Origin: Isoetes taiwanensis
Taxonomy: Eukaryota > Streptophyta > Lycopodiopsida > Isoetales > Isoetaceae
Direction: 5' to 3'
NCBI GenBank assembly: GCA_021234155.1
Contig: JAJEKV010000054.1
Span: 3,581,962 to 3,645,961 of the forward strand
DNA: 64,000 bases
How positions within the stretch are numbered: position 1 is the first letter of the stretch; the number at the start of each line of letters is the position of its first letter. Below, piece after piece: positions 12,300 to 24,654 of this stretch. The position numbers and the translations under genes were made by a program. The notes beneath the pieces were generated by a model. It was given only the letters and a program-made list of their open reading frames with translations. It searched no databases and was not told the DNA's origin.

Positions 12300-13435
12300 T
12301 TTAGTCACTTTTGGTGTGGTTGTGTCTTGAATCAGACCGTTTGTTGATTGTCGCTTCGTGGGATGAAATGTTTTGAGGCGGAAGCCATTAACCAGCTGTA
12401 GGTAATGGAGTGCCATCTAACTCAGCCGGTTGAAAAAACTGGTCGAACCACTTGAACAATTTGATAAGGGCCAAGCCAATCTAAACTTAAGTTTACCCGG
12501 AAAATGTTTGTACCGAGAATCATAAAGAAGAACCAAATCTCCTTCGTTGAATGTTTTTGTCTTCACCGTTTGTCATGTAAAGATTTTTGCAACTGTTGTC
12601 CATGAAGAACACCTAATATAAGCATCTCTTCTAAGTTCATCCAACCGCTCCAATTGATAAACCCTTTCTTTGAGGCAAAAAGAAAGGATTATGGGCAGAG
12701 CCAGCTTGAAAACGGAGAGTGGGGAGAATGTACTCAAAAGGCATGAGAGCTTCTTGACCATAAACCAATTTGAAAAGGAGTGTGACCCGTAGCTATTTTG
12801 AAACAAGTATTGTAAGCCCAAAGAACAAGAGGAAGCTTGTTTTGCTACCCGGTGCGAGAAGCGCCACAAATTTTCTTGAGAATTATGACCGAGTCTTGTT
12901 GGTGCTTTTCGCCAAAACCATTGCCTTGAGGATAGTAAGGTGTACTCTTGTGATGATGTATCGAGATAATCCGCCGACTCCTTGATGGTATGATTGATAA
13001 AGTGGACACCACGATCACCGACCAGCTCCGTGGGGCAATTAATCGCGTGATGATTTGTTGATAGATAACCTTGGTCGTGCTTGCCGCAGTTGTTGTCCGA
13101 AGTGCGCAAGCTTCCCGCCCATTTGGCAGCGTGCAGTCGCGAGAACAGAATGTAGCGGGTACGGGTGTGCGCGCGCAGAGGATCGATGGGTCCCACAAAA
13201 TCCATTCCCCATTTGTCAAGGGAAGTGGCGTGGCAACCGGCATCAAGGGAAGAGCGCCACGGGCCGGGTCGCCCCACACGCCGGCAAGCATCACACGCGG
13301 GCGCATGGAGCCGCCTTTGAAGAGCGTGGCAAAAAAATAACTAGCAAGAAGGATTTTGCGCGGCCGTGGTGTTCCATGAAAATGACCACCTCGAGCCCTT
13401 CATGGGCTTCTCGAACAATATCCGGGACCTCATGA
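12300..13435 (-). pseudogene. Ty3 integrase, copy B
   Basis: The core begins with LDKWGMDFVGPIDP (about 13,215-13,170, first catalytic Asp), continues with ELVGDRGVHFINHTIKE (second Asp region, near 13,030) and reaches STPYYPQGNGFGEKHQQ (catalytic Glu region, near 12,940) in another frame. The C-terminal part ends just before a purine-rich tract and the LTR. No chromodomain is visible. The protein would insert cDNA. At least two frameshifts separate the parts. Confidence 0.75.
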
Positions 13436-13500
13436 GGGAGAACACGCGGCCGGGATGGTATCCTTACCCTTTTGTAAAGATGGCCGCAACTATGGTGTAG

Positions 13501-14930
13501 TCACCGACCACACGGGAGAAATTGATGTCGACGGAGTGTCGCTTTGCTGGAGAGAGCGTGGCGCCCTTCCGTGGAAGAGCTCGCGTGGAGGAGATATCGC
13601 TGAAAATCATGAAACCAATGAGGTGTTGCCGTGACGAAAAAAAGAGTTGAGCCGCCGGGAAAGGCGCCCGAGACTCCGGTGGAGGGATCATCCGCGGTGG
13701 ATGCGTGAAAGATAATCCGGGACAACATGAGATTTGCCAGCCTTGTGAACAATTTCAAAAGGTGCAAATTTTGCGCAGAAGGAGGACCCAACGAGCAATG
13801 CGCGCGGGGTATGGATTTGTTGATCAAATAAAGAAGTGCCCGGTGGTCAACAAAGAATTTGATCCGACCGCCCAAAAGATAGTGACGGAAGCGCTGGACG
13901 CGTAAAATTAAACCCAAGGCTTCTCGCTGCGGGCGAGTAGTTGCGTCAGCAGAATTGAGTTTGGTTGGCGAAGCGGTTTTGGTTTGTCGCAGCGCGATCA
14001 TATTCTTGAGAAAGAAATACCAACAGCAAAGGCCGGAGACATCGACATGGACATGAAAGGGCTTGTCCCATTGAGGAGGAACAAGAACCGGGGCCTGAGT
14101 AAGCAAGAGCTTCAACTGTTGGAAAGCAGCATCCGCCTGGGAATTCCAAGCCCAGGTGGATTCATCACCCGTGAGTTTATGAATGGGATCTGCAATGGCT
14201 GCGAGTCCAGGAATGAAGGTGGAGTAATAATTGACCTTACCCAAGAAAGAGCGTGTTTCCTTGATATTGGCTGGTGCTTGAGCCTTGAGCACACAGCTGA
14301 TTTTGGCAGGATCCGTGGTGATACCTGCTTTGCTGACCACATGTCCCAACAGAACACCTGAAGTGACGCAAAAGGTGCATTTCTCGGGATTGAGACTAAT
14401 GCCGGACTCATCACATTTCTGAAAGACGAGTTCCAATTTATCCAAATGGTCAGCCATGGAATCAGAGGCGAGAGAAGTCATCTTGAAAAATTTGCAAGAA
14501 GGGATTTTTCCTTCATAAAATCATGAAAACCGAGAGCATGATCACGTTGAAACGTGGATGGAGAGTTGGATAATCCAAAAGGAACCACCTTGTAGGCAAA
14601 AAAGTACCCCACCGGGTGGTGAAGGTAGTCTTGAGTTGATCAGATTCTTTGATTGAGATCCGATTGTAAGAAAAATCATCCATGAAGGAGTACATCTCAT
14701 GTCCGGCAACCTCTTCCGAACCGGTCCGTGAAGGGTAGTGGAAAATGATCACGCTCCGCGGCTCGATTGAGTTTTCGTAGTCCACGCAAACGCGGATCTT
14801 ACCATTGTGTTTGAGTGCAATGACGATGGGGCTCACCCACTCGTAATGTTTGACCTCATAGATCAAACCCGCAGCAAGCGAGTTTGTCACCGCCTTGACG
14901 CGATCCGCGGTAATGGGGTTGAGCCGCATC
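13501..14930 (-). pseudogene. Ty3 reverse transcriptase-RNase H, copy B
   Basis: The N-terminal fingers and palm lie at 14,929-14,513, with WVSPIVIALKHNGKIRVCVDY and HEMYSFMDDFSYN (motif A with its Asp). The ORF 14,481-13,501 continues with the typical Ty3 connection LNPEKCTFCVTSGVLLGHVVS, the SFLGKVNYYSTFIPG thumb block and an RNase H start FHVHVDVSG. The YxDD segment falls at the junction between the two frames and is not intact. The gene would make element cDNA; a frameshift near 14,500 breaks it. Confidence 0.8.
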
Positions 14931-15635
14931 GCCGTTTGCTAGACTGGTGCATCGGACTTGGTAGGAATGGTGAGTCCCCAAGGTTTTGTTGATCCCAAGA
15001 TCTCAGAGCTCCAAAGCGAAAATGTGTTTGAACTTTTTGAAGAGCGTGACGGCCCTCAATACGATAGGGTGTCGAAGATTGGCGCAATTGGACAGCCGAT
15101 TGTTGCCTACGCCCACAATCTCGCCGTGAGTTCTGAATATGGGGACAACTTCCGTGTCCGACAATATGAGCGGGAGGTTGAAGCATAACAGATGCGTGGC
15201 TCTGCGTGGTGAAAAAAAGAGAGGTTGCCGAAAGTGTCATCAAGCTGCAGGTTGCTTCATAACAAAGCGTGGACATCTACAAGAGTGGCAAGAGGTCGGC
15301 TATCTGAGAAAAAGTGATCAACACGCTGAATGCGATTGCAAGGAGCAGGTAAGGGTCAAGCAAACCCGCGGCTACCGGGTCCCGATCAAGAGTCATTTCT
15401 CCCCAGGATCGCGATATTCTGGGTAGGATGATGAGGCGCACTTCCGCAGTGGAGCCCGAACTTGATAGATATTTTGGGCGTCCCCCGAATCGGTCCGAGA
15501 GAGAGGGTTCAGCATTGTCGACGGAAATGATTTTGCCTCGTTTCCAAATCCATGGTGGTATTGAGGTGACCATCGGTGATGACTAACCGATCCGTGGCCC
15601 AAGAATGGATACTCTTGGCCCGGCGGAGAAAAGGT

Positions 15636-16112
15636 TCACGACCAACATTTCATAATCACCGGATCTTCTCCAGCCTTCCAAACACCAAATTCCAAGGGGA
15701 ATCCGAGATCACCAATGTTGATGTGAAGAAGAGGCGTGACGCTTTGAGGTCTCGTGGATATGGCCATTGGCCAATTTGATGTCATATGGGGCACGATAGA
15801 GTTGTTTGATGCCCATTTGTTTGCTGAGTTTATCCGTGATGAGATTAACTGCGCTATCTCCATCAATTTGAACATGGTTGACTTGCTAATTGCCCACCGT
15901 GGCATGTACCGTGGGTGTAGAGGTAGCAACAGCTCCAACCAAAACAAGTCCGGGAGTGGTAATCGGTCCTTGAGAGCGGGACGTAGTTTCAAAATCGTTG
16001 CAAGACTTAGAGGAATTTTGATTTTGCCAGCTCCTCTTGGAGTTCCAGAGGCACATGAGAAAAAGGATCTGCGGGATCCACAGGTGCTGGAGTGCGTGGT
16101 AAGGAAGCACAA
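15636..16112 (-). pseudogene. Ty3 retropepsin region, copy B
   Basis: The minus-strand frame contains TVHATVGNQQVNHV followed by a segment like MEIAQLISSRI. In the neighbouring frame the active-site region reads QIDGDSAVNLITDKL. The position between gag and RT and the D-G-D triplet in place of D-S-G fit a decayed aspartic protease. The same block is found, more diverged, at 42.7 and 43.6 kb. Stretches between 14,930 and 15,636 hold the protease-RT linker and show only broken frames. Confidence 0.6.
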
Positions 16113-16384
16113 CTTCTTTGAGTAGGTCTACCTCAGCAGCGATATTTGGATATGGCTGAGAGCGTGGAGGTTGAGACATGGAAGGTGCGTCTTGTCTTTG
16201 TTGAGCTCTAGTGGTGGCATGAACATTAGCCAACGTGCGGCCTTGGCAGCCTTGCATGAGGTTCGAATGCTTTTTAATTTTAGGCATGACATTCGCATGA
16301 GTTTCTCCAAGTCAGGGTGCAAAATGGACCTTTTTGTCTTCGCGATGAGGAATTGTGTCGACGGGCAAAGGCAAAGGCGTGCCA

Positions 16385-18286
16385 TTAGGAATAATGGTTA
16401 GGGACGGACGCCCTCGGTCCGGCGCGGAGACTAAACCAACCCAATTTGACTACTGGACTGGAGGATTGAGAGCTTGAAAAATTTCTTCCCGTGCTTGTTG
16501 ATCCATCCGAGGTTGATTTGCAGGAGCTGGTTGATAAGCGTGATTGCCGAGGTGCACGCAGGTGGCTTCCGGAAGAACCGGACGCTGGCCTTGTTTGCCA
16601 TTGGCAATCCAAAGTTGGTAAGCCGCGGAGGCGGACCGATGTGGTCTGATTTGTGCCGTGAAGCCGCACTGAACTTGTGGAAGTTGAGGACACGCCGTGG
16701 TGGTATGACCCCATTCTTGACAAAGTGATAACACCGAAGCTTTTCGGGGAAGGATCAAAAAGAGGACGGTGTTGGGTCCCCGTTGTTGCCCCTGCTGCCG
16801 ATAGAGTTGATTGGGTTGCGCTGTGTAGTGGTGGGCTGGCCGATATGGCGATTGGTGCCGAGGTGTTGTTTGCACTTGATAAACCATCTTGTTGCGGAAA
16901 GGTGTAGGATGAGTGCGAAAGTGCACTCTTCCGTGGCATGATTGCACATGTTGCATCGCTTTACAATGAGGGGGCCATTGGTGGAGTTGCACTCGCCCGC
17001 CAAGTGGCCTTGATATTTGCGCATATGGCACCAGATCCGCTGCGGCGCGGATTGGCGTGTTGAGGTTGAAGCAGCCAGCCCTGGGGAACCATGACGGGTG
17101 GAATGAAAGGGAGCTTCAAGAGCCACGCCCACGGGAGGAAACATTGACCGAAAGTGATTGACAAGATCGATAGCCCGCCCAAAGTCTTGGGCAGGCAGTA
17201 TTCAGTCATGAGTCCGATAGAATGGAGGAAGTTCTTGGAGAAACCAGACCAAGATCCGCTCGTGGCAGGGGGTACTCCTTGAGTTTGCCGAAGCGTAATG
17301 TGAAGACGGGCCCCGCGAAAAATCCCTTCGGACTGTGGGCTCTTGTTGAAGGTCATTGAGTTGCTTGAGATGAAGTTGATTATCATCCGTTGTCCCATAG
17401 TGAGAAAGAAAAGTTTTTCATTTCGCACCAATCTTGTTTCCGGTGGCTTTTTGTTGGACATGAGCCATTGATGAGGGAGCCACGAATGTGGTGGAAAAGA
17501 TGTGGAATTTCAGTTGAGGTTGTGCATGACCATTCAGGACAGCCGAGCCTCAAATTCTTCCATGTGGGCCTGAGCACTTTGGTCTAAAGGTTTGCCTTCG
17601 TGTTGCCAAAGGTGGGATAAGTCAGCTTTAAGGGTCCGGAAGGTAGAGGTAAAAGTCTTTTGGGCTGGGACAGAACATGATAGTGAGGATATTGAGGTGG
17701 AGTTGGAGGGGGTATGGTGGCCGGAAAGACCTGCTTGAAGGGGTGGCCGAGGTGGGGGTACTGGAGGTGCCTCGATCATTGGGTTTGAGGTCCAGAAGAT
17801 TGTAAACAGGGAAGAGCGGTGGGGAAAGGTAGGGAAGGGAAATTCCCAGGGAGGAGCAAAAGAGACATGTGGATATCCCCGCGTCCACCCGTAGGGAGAT
17901 GATGGTTGTGAAGGCAGAGGTATGGGCCGGAAGAGTGATGGATGAAGGCATGTTTCGGGGTATGAAAGTAAGGTTGAGTTTTTGGAGCTGGATAGGGCTC
18001 CCCGAGAGTGATGAGGAGACTGAGGCCGTGGAGCAATGTTTGCACGCTTTGAGGCGAGAATTTGACGAGACATGACACGAGGGGTGGGTGGCGCCGACGG
18101 AGCCCTAGACCCAATGTGGCCTCCCTCAATGTCGTAAGCAGATCCATACATGTCACGTAAAACAGCTTTCCTTCGATGATGGCGCCCAAGCCAGACGCCG
18201 TCTGGGAAAGAAGTTCTTCCGGCGTGAAGTTTCGGACGCATATGGCGACGTAAGAAAGGAAAATCGAATCGCACCCTAAGCAGCAT
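16385..18286 (-). pseudogene. Ty3 gag, copy B
   Basis: The 250-residue frame 18,286-17,534 has a proline- and serine-rich N-terminus and the QSAQAHMEEFEARLS block shared with copy A. Downstream frames cover the capsid-like part and the knuckle region: YQGHLAGEC with its upstream Cys pair damaged, and CNMCNHATEEC intact (about 16,990-16,930). A long Ser/Gln-rich tail follows. Gag would form the particle and bind RNA. Frameshifts divide it into at least three pieces. Confidence 0.7.
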
Positions 18287-18367
18287 GCGTTGTTTGGGGT
18301 CTGGTTCGAACTCCCCGAAGACAGCCCTCCGTGAGGACCCCTTGGATCTAACAGAGAATCCGGGACT

Positions 18368-18855
18368 ATGTCACGCGAGAAGAAGAAAACGTAACAAAAG
18401 AGAACAATGAGAGAAAATGATAAGCTTCCTTGATATCAATGATGAATATACATGAGCTCTCGCGAATCGAGAGAAGATCAAGAGAGACAAGACTCAAAAC
18501 TCTTCTGAAACTCATGTGCTAGCTCTACTCATATCTATAGTACAATGGCCTCTGGCCCAATATAGACACTCGGACTGATCTCGGTGCCGACTCCTGGAAG
18601 GAGGCTTGATTTGCAGGAATGTTGGCGGTGCCTCTTGAAATGCCTAGAATCACGCTGACGCTGACACGAGCGGTGACGGGTCATCACTTGTCGCGGCGCC
18701 TCTTGGTAGCAGACCCAGGCTTTGACTGCGTGGTCTGCTGCTTGGTCTTTTGCTGGGCTTTTGACGGCTGACCCGTGCCTGTCTGCGGATCCTTGAGCTT
18801 GACCTGGTCCGTCGTATGCATGAATAGTCCTGAACCAGGAGGCACAGGACTAACA
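18368..18855 (-). repeat. Partial 5' LTR of Ty3 copy B
   Basis: This aligns with 9,197-9,699 at high identity. On the minus strand it ends with CGTGACA before the gag leader. It stops abruptly at 18,855 (plus-strand GGACTAACA), where unrelated sequence begins. Confidence 0.6.
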
Positions 18856-19218
18856 TTATGACTCGGTCTGCTCTATCTTGAGGCCTATCCAGTCAGTCGA
18901 CCTCCTTATGTGTCGGAGCCACGGGTAGGAGCTCTCATGTTTTATGGTATGTGATTATGTTCTTTGCACTTGTGGATATGGGATGGACTACCCTTCGAGG
19001 TAGTATTTGTATTGTTGATGCTAGTTCTGACATGTTTATCGCTTCCGCTGTTATAGGAGCCCATAGGGGAAGGGCGCGCCAAGACACCTTCGTGTCCCCT
19101 CCCCGCACTAGGGTCACCTTAGAGTGCGGGGTAGACGAAGGGCCTGTGCGGCTGATGAGCCGGATGGGGGATTTCCTGCCGAGTATACGGCCGAGCGCCG
19201 TATGTTTAGCAGGGAGCG
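18856..19218. other. Foreign, strongly structured insert between Ty3 and DIRS
   Basis: This 363-bp segment matches neither neighbour and replaces the end of the DIRS recombinase gene. It contains consecutive stem-loops: GACAC-CTTC-GTGTC near 19,080, CCCCGCACT pairing with AGTGCGGGG around 19,101-19,132, and ATACGGC pairing with GCCGTAT around 19,182-19,202. A GAGCCGGATG stretch and a GTGCGG motif recall organellar group II introns. I cannot name the source. Confidence 0.35.
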
Positions 19219-19995
19219 TCACACGCAAGCACTCAAACCACCATGCACGCGCGGTGGAGTAAGACAAAGCACGACAAGAGGACAAAGAGGATCTAAACAA
19301 GGGTCCACCCCCAGGAGGATCAATGACATGGAATGAGCAAGCGAAAAACAAGCGCTGCAAGAGATGGACCGGGCAAGAGACCGAACCGTGCGCGTGCAAT
19401 CAAGACTTCCCCGCGGCCCCAACCTGGTCACATTTAGACTTCCGGGATTGTTACTGAGATATAATCCGAAAAGGTCGTCTCTTAATTCAAATGAAGGGCC
19501 TCGGAAATACGGAGAAAGCCAGCAAAACATAAGGTAACTAAAGAGGCTTTCATCAAGTCACGCCATTCCGCATGGGTCGGGGCAAAGGATAATATTACAA
19601 GACGAACGTGAGCAGCAGTGAGGGGCAACCGCGGTCGAGGTGTGGACCGAAGCCGAGGGGCCGATTGGCGGACCAATGAGGGTAAAGGACCTGAACACGG
19701 AGAAGGGGCATTAATCAAGCTGTGAAAAAATGAAATGGCCACAGAAGCACCCCCCATCGAGGCGAGGCGCTGGCGAGAAGACACAGAAGATGCGAAGAAG
19801 GCCGCGACATGGATGGATGAAGCAGGAAGAGAAGGGACCGAAATCGCCGCCAAACAGAGGCATAAGCAAGAAGGGTTGAAGTAGCACGGGATTGAAGAAC
19901 GGAGGTGAGGATAGGAGCCACAAAAACAGGTGATACTGCGGAAAAATGCGGTAAGACATCTGAAACACACACCACATAACCATAATCAGAACCAA
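19219..19995 (-). pseudogene. DIRS tyrosine recombinase, copy 1 (truncated)
   Basis: The N-terminal core-binding part (LQSRATSTLLAYASVWRRF) and the first catalytic Arg block (FAGFLRISEALHLN, about 19,535-19,495) are present. The box II HxxR, H/W and Tyr present in copy 2 are missing because similarity ends at 19,219. One frameshift is also seen near 19,830, where copy 2 has extra bases. The remnant cannot be active. Confidence 0.75.
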
Positions 19996-20010
19996 ATCAT
20001 ATTACCAACC

Positions 20011-21855
20011 TTATTCAAATACACAGCGTAGAGCAAATAAAGCCACATGTCGTTTTTCACCCGCAAGACGCGAGACCGACGGAAGCAAAGCACGAGAAAA
20101 CTCATGAAAAAATAGTGCATCAACCACAAACGGCTGCCAGGAGTTTGTGTCAGAAGCGACCAACGGCCACCAAGGGGCAGAAGGCCATGAAAAAACAACC
20201 AAAGTTAAGCGAGCATGGTGCAAGACAGCAGGGACTAAGGAGGCAGGAGGAAAGCAGAAATTATTGAACAAGCGCCAATTGTAGGAGAAAGCATCAGGGG
20301 GAATTCGAAAAGGGTAAGCATCCTTGGTATTGAAGACGGGAAGTAAAGCATTAGACGGACTAGCAAAGCGGTCGACATGGTGAGGGCCCCATCGAGACTC
20401 AATCAAGCTAAAAGCCTCAGAGGAAAGGGAGAACTCATCAAACTTACAAATCTTAGACAAATAGTCAACCCACTCCTTTTCTAAACGGGGAACTCACAAC
20501 GGCTCGAGTTGAATCCTATGGTGAAAAGCTCGATTAAAAGCAGATGGAGGACTGGAGACGAGGAACCACCCTTTTGCAATAAGAACGCGACATTCTGATT
20601 ATCACCACGAGCAACTACAATGGAGTTGAAGAGGAGGCTAGCAAAATGTTGCAACAATTGGAGTAGGGCAAACAACTCACGCCATGTCGAGGACCGAAGA
20701 CACTCAGATGCGGTAAAAAGGCCATGAAAGGAGAGCACAGGTGTACCCGGAATTGACAACCAACCACCCCAACCTTCATTGCTAGCATCAAACCCGAGGG
20801 TGACTTTCGTGAGGAGAGGGGGCCAAAGAGGACAACGATCAAACCTGAACACAATAGTCTGCCAAAGATACAGTTCATGACATGAGAGGGGGGAAAGCAG
20901 AAAAGGAGTATCCCAAAGCTCAGAGTAGCGAAGATCCAAGTGAAGGCCTGAGGTTAAGACGGCACACAGTGGCCAAAAACTAGACGCAAGGACTGAATGA
21001 AACCGAGGAAACGAGCAATCAAGCGCGCAGAGACCATAGGTGCGAAAAAAGCAAGTCGTAACAAAGAGAAAAACAGCGACTTTTAGAGGCGGAGATGCGG
21101 AACAAACCATGCTGAGCATCGACGATGAAACCTAAAAAGACAGTGCGATGAGCAATGCGAAATCGACACTTTTTCCAGGCCAGAAGAAACCCGGCTTGTT
21201 GTAGGTCACAAATAATCTGGATCTGAAGGGATTTGGGCGAGGATTGACACAGAAATAGGATATCATCAACATAGGGGGAGCAACGGATACCCTGAGCACG
21301 CCACCGGCGGACCAACTGCCGAATGAGTTTGGTGAACACAAATGGAGCAGAGGCGAGTCCAAAGGGGAGAACATTGAAGACAAAAAACTGACCGTCCAAC
21401 GAAAAACCAAGGAAAGAACGGTGAGGAGGCCAGATGGAGACATGATGATAACCAGATTTCAAATCGACTACAAAAAGGAAATCGGCAGGTTTGCAAAGAT
21501 GAGAGAGTAGGTCTAATGATTCATAGCGAAAAGGGGGAACAGATAAAAAGGAGTTCAAGACCCGCAAATCTAAGATAAGACGCCACTTGCCTTGACCTTT
21601 AGGGACCACACCCAACGGGAAACAGAAGAAGGGACAAGAAGGCACAAGGGAGGCGGCACCGGTCCGAAGGAGGTCGAGACTCGCGGCGAAACGAGCAAAA
21701 TCGAGTTGGGTAAACAAGGACGAATGATTCTTTGCAAAAAAGGGTTGGGCAGGGGAATGAGTAAGCCAAGGCAAACGATAACCAAACTGAATCCAAATTG
21801 AAAGCACCCTGCTTGGGAGGAAACGTAAGGACTGCCAAAAAGATAAAGCGGACAA
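20011..21855 (-). pseudogene. DIRS RT-RNase H, copy 1
   Basis: The ORF 21,855-21,019 covers RT with FVVDLKSGYHHVSI (motif A) and CSPYVDDILFLC (YVDD, about 21,285-21,250). The ORF 21,119-20,481 covers RNase H with TLGFDASNEGWGGWL and ARGDNQNVAFLL. The final part lies in 20,460-20,011. Compared with the uninterrupted 577-residue frame of copy 2, at least two frameshifts split the gene. Confidence 0.8.
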
Positions 21856-22737
21856 GAGGCGATTGAGGACGCTGGTAGATGATGCAATAGAGTCAGCTGC
21901 GATAGGATCAATGCCGAGATGAGGAATGTGAGAGGAAAACGGAGTGCAATCTGAAATAGCAACAAATCATATAAGAACAACAAGATAACAATGAAAGAAA
22001 AACTCTGCAACAGTGCATTACTGGGGGATACATAACGAGAATGCCCAACAACCAAACATGAAAAAATTGCGACCATGATCCACTATAGTAAAGAAATTTA
22101 TGCAGAAGGGAACGGCCTAAGCCCAATTAATTAGAAACGTTTGCCGATATGCCAATAAATACGCTGAACAAACCCGGGCCCAGAGACCCCAAAGTTTGGA
22201 GAGAGATAGGGTCAAAGAGAAATATGTGCTGAATCCAGATAACTTGAACAACTTGTGCCAAAAACCCAGAACAACAACCTACCGGACATTTTTTAATCAA
22301 CCACCCAACTGCCTTTGCAAAGAAGGGACTAAGCACATGTGGGGAGAAAAAGGGGGGCAAACCTCACTTATCACAACCTAGCAAGCCAAAACAAAGCGAG
22401 CATGGGAAACCACTGCAGACAGAGATGCAAAAATGATGACAACAAGGAAGCTAGAAATAAAGGATCTCCTACCCAAGACGCTAGCTAGCCTAAAGAAGGT
22501 AGTTCGTGTAGCAAAACCAAACACCAGAGAACTCCATCAACCAGACTGACCCAAGAATGGTAATCTATCATCTAAAGCTAACAACCAAGACGATACAACC
22601 AAGTACTTAGATCCAACCCAACGAGAACTTGAGATATGAAGCAGGCAAGATAATTACAACTCTAAAGAGGCCATGGTCCAAAAAGGCGTAAGATGATTGA
22701 AAACCTAACCTTTCATCCCTAAATGATCGACCAACTG

Positions 22738-22830
22738 TCGTTGCAAGGAAGGGGAGATGCATATGCGCAAAAAAGGGGAAAAAGCAAGGAAGGGGAGATG
22801 CATATGCGCAAAAAAGGGGAAAAAAGCTAT
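22738..22830 (+). repeat. 46-bp tandem duplication in DIRS copy 1
   Basis: The stretch beginning GCAAGGAAGGGGAGATGCAT occurs twice in a row here, but only once at the matching place in copy 2 (about 31,890-31,935), so it arose after the two copies separated. Confidence 0.8.
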
Positions 22831-23253
22831 CATACAAAGACAACCTAGAATCAAAGCAAATGCATATGTGGGAAAACACAGCAAACAGAGTCGCAACAAA
22901 CGCCTACTATGACAACAAACGGAAATGAGCAATAAAGGAATTCATAAGGTCAAGAAGCCAGCCAGCGTAAGAGTCTAGAGTAGTGAAACAAAACACTAGA
23001 GAATTATGTCAACTCGACTGACCCAAAACAAGCTAACTTCTAATTTCATGCTCAATGCAACCAAGCCGATACAACCAAGTACCTAGACCCAACCATTCAC
23101 CGAGAATTTGAAAAAGACGTAGTAACAAGCCATCACAACTTTAAAGGGCAAACATGGTATCAAAAAATTGTAATTTTTGTATATATCCAAGTCACAAAAA
23201 ATAATCAACAGTACGGTCGTGGCCGTCTGATTTTTAACCCATCAACCAAATAC

Positions 23254-24103
23254 TCATAACTGAGGACGAGGGAAATATTGAGGTGTGATGGGAAACTGGG
23301 GCACTGGTGGGAGGGAAGGAGCAGGAGGGAGTGCCAAAGGGGTATTCGAAGCTGCCGCACGAGCAAAACATGTCTCAATTCTATGGTTATTACGGCCACA
23401 GAATGTGCAAAACAAGCGAGGGGTACCCCGGGAAAGAGGAACAGTGGGGGCACCAGGAGCAATTGGATGAGAAGAAAAAGAAGTATTTGGAGCTTTTGTG
23501 GCAGAATTAGTCCGACGATCGAGGCGGCCTTGGCGGGCTAATTTCAAGCGGCGGGAGTCATCAGCGGACAAAGATAAGCCTGAATGGTCAGCAAAGTCAA
23601 AAGCAACATCGTACCCTTCACGATCAGCAATCAAAAGAAATTTCATACGCTGTTGAGTTGCTATCTTACCCTCCTCAATGAGTTTCAAGACCGAAGCCTG
23701 CAATCACGAGAGAGAGAGAGAACAGGCGAGCATACAACTCCCGAAAACGGTCTTCCGTAGCAGCCAAAAACTCATACTGGTGCCGTGAAGAGTCCCGTTT
23801 GAAAGAGGGCAAGGTCCTAGCCGCCCGCTCTCGTACTTCTTCCCGCAGTGATTCGACAGCCTCATGAATAGAAGACTGGGCTGAAAGAGACGTCTGCAAA
23901 TCATTAATCTGGGCCATTTGTAACTGCAGGGATTGAAGGACCTGAGGCAATAAGAGTTCATATTGGGAGGGAGGCGCCACCGATGGGGCAGGTGGTGGAA
24001 AAGAAAACAACGGTGGAGCCGTATTTGAAGTTGCAGGAGCGGGAGTAGCCATGGGGGGAAAACCAATTTTAGCCCCGGTGGGGGAGGAGGAGCAGAATAG
24101 CAA
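23254..24103 (-). pseudogene. DIRS gag with zinc knuckle, copy 1
   Basis: Two overlapping minus-strand frames form a gag-like protein: a proline-rich start, a Gln- and Leu-rich coiled segment, and a C-terminal CTFCGRNNHRIETC (CX2CX4HX4C, about 23,405-23,360). It would package the element RNA. A frameshift near 23,700, where copy 2 reads through, separates the coil from the knuckle region. Confidence 0.75.
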
Positions 24104-24654
24104 AGGGCATAGACATCCCTAAGAAGAGGGAATGAAAAAAGGTGGGATTCAACACCAATGGAGGTGGGGGAATATGTAAAGGAGGTGTGGGGGAAAAAAC
24201 GTTTTGAGGTCAGTATTTAAAGGCACCCCCAAATGGATTCGAGGAGGAAGAGGGGCCCAAGTTGCCCAAAGAACCCAAGGGAGCAAGTTGTACTTGGAAG
24301 AACAGTGGAGGAGCAGGGAGTAGCGGAGTAAGAACGCAAAAGGCCTCGTCGGATGCCGGGCCGGTGCCGCTGGCCGCACCCAAATGGACACGTTTCCCCG
24401 AAAGAACCCGGCCAGAACCCCCGCAGACGCATGGGGGGCGCTCAACCAGAGTGCAACCTGACGGGTTGGCATCGGGCCATCCCAAACACAAAACCCCTTA
24501 GAACCAACAAGACATCAGAAAAAACGGGAACCGAGAAGACCAAGGGATAAAATTTGCAGAATTTTATTTCCAACACAAACAATGACAAAAGCACCGAGGT
24601 GCAAACCAAAAAATTGACAACTTTATGGCTAAAACATGGTCAGAGGACCAGTCG

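Larger units (their letters stand above)
9197..18855 (-). mobile_element. Ty3/gypsy retrotransposon, copy B
   Basis: This is the better-preserved of two tandem copies. Minus-strand order is partial 5' LTR, leader, gag, retropepsin, reverse transcriptase, RNase H, integrase and a complete (shared) 3' LTR. Homology stops abruptly at 18,855, next to a foreign segment and then a DIRS element, so the 5' LTR is cut off. A 326-residue open frame through the RT thumb and RNase H remains, but other parts are frameshifted, so activity is unlikely. Confidence 0.85.
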
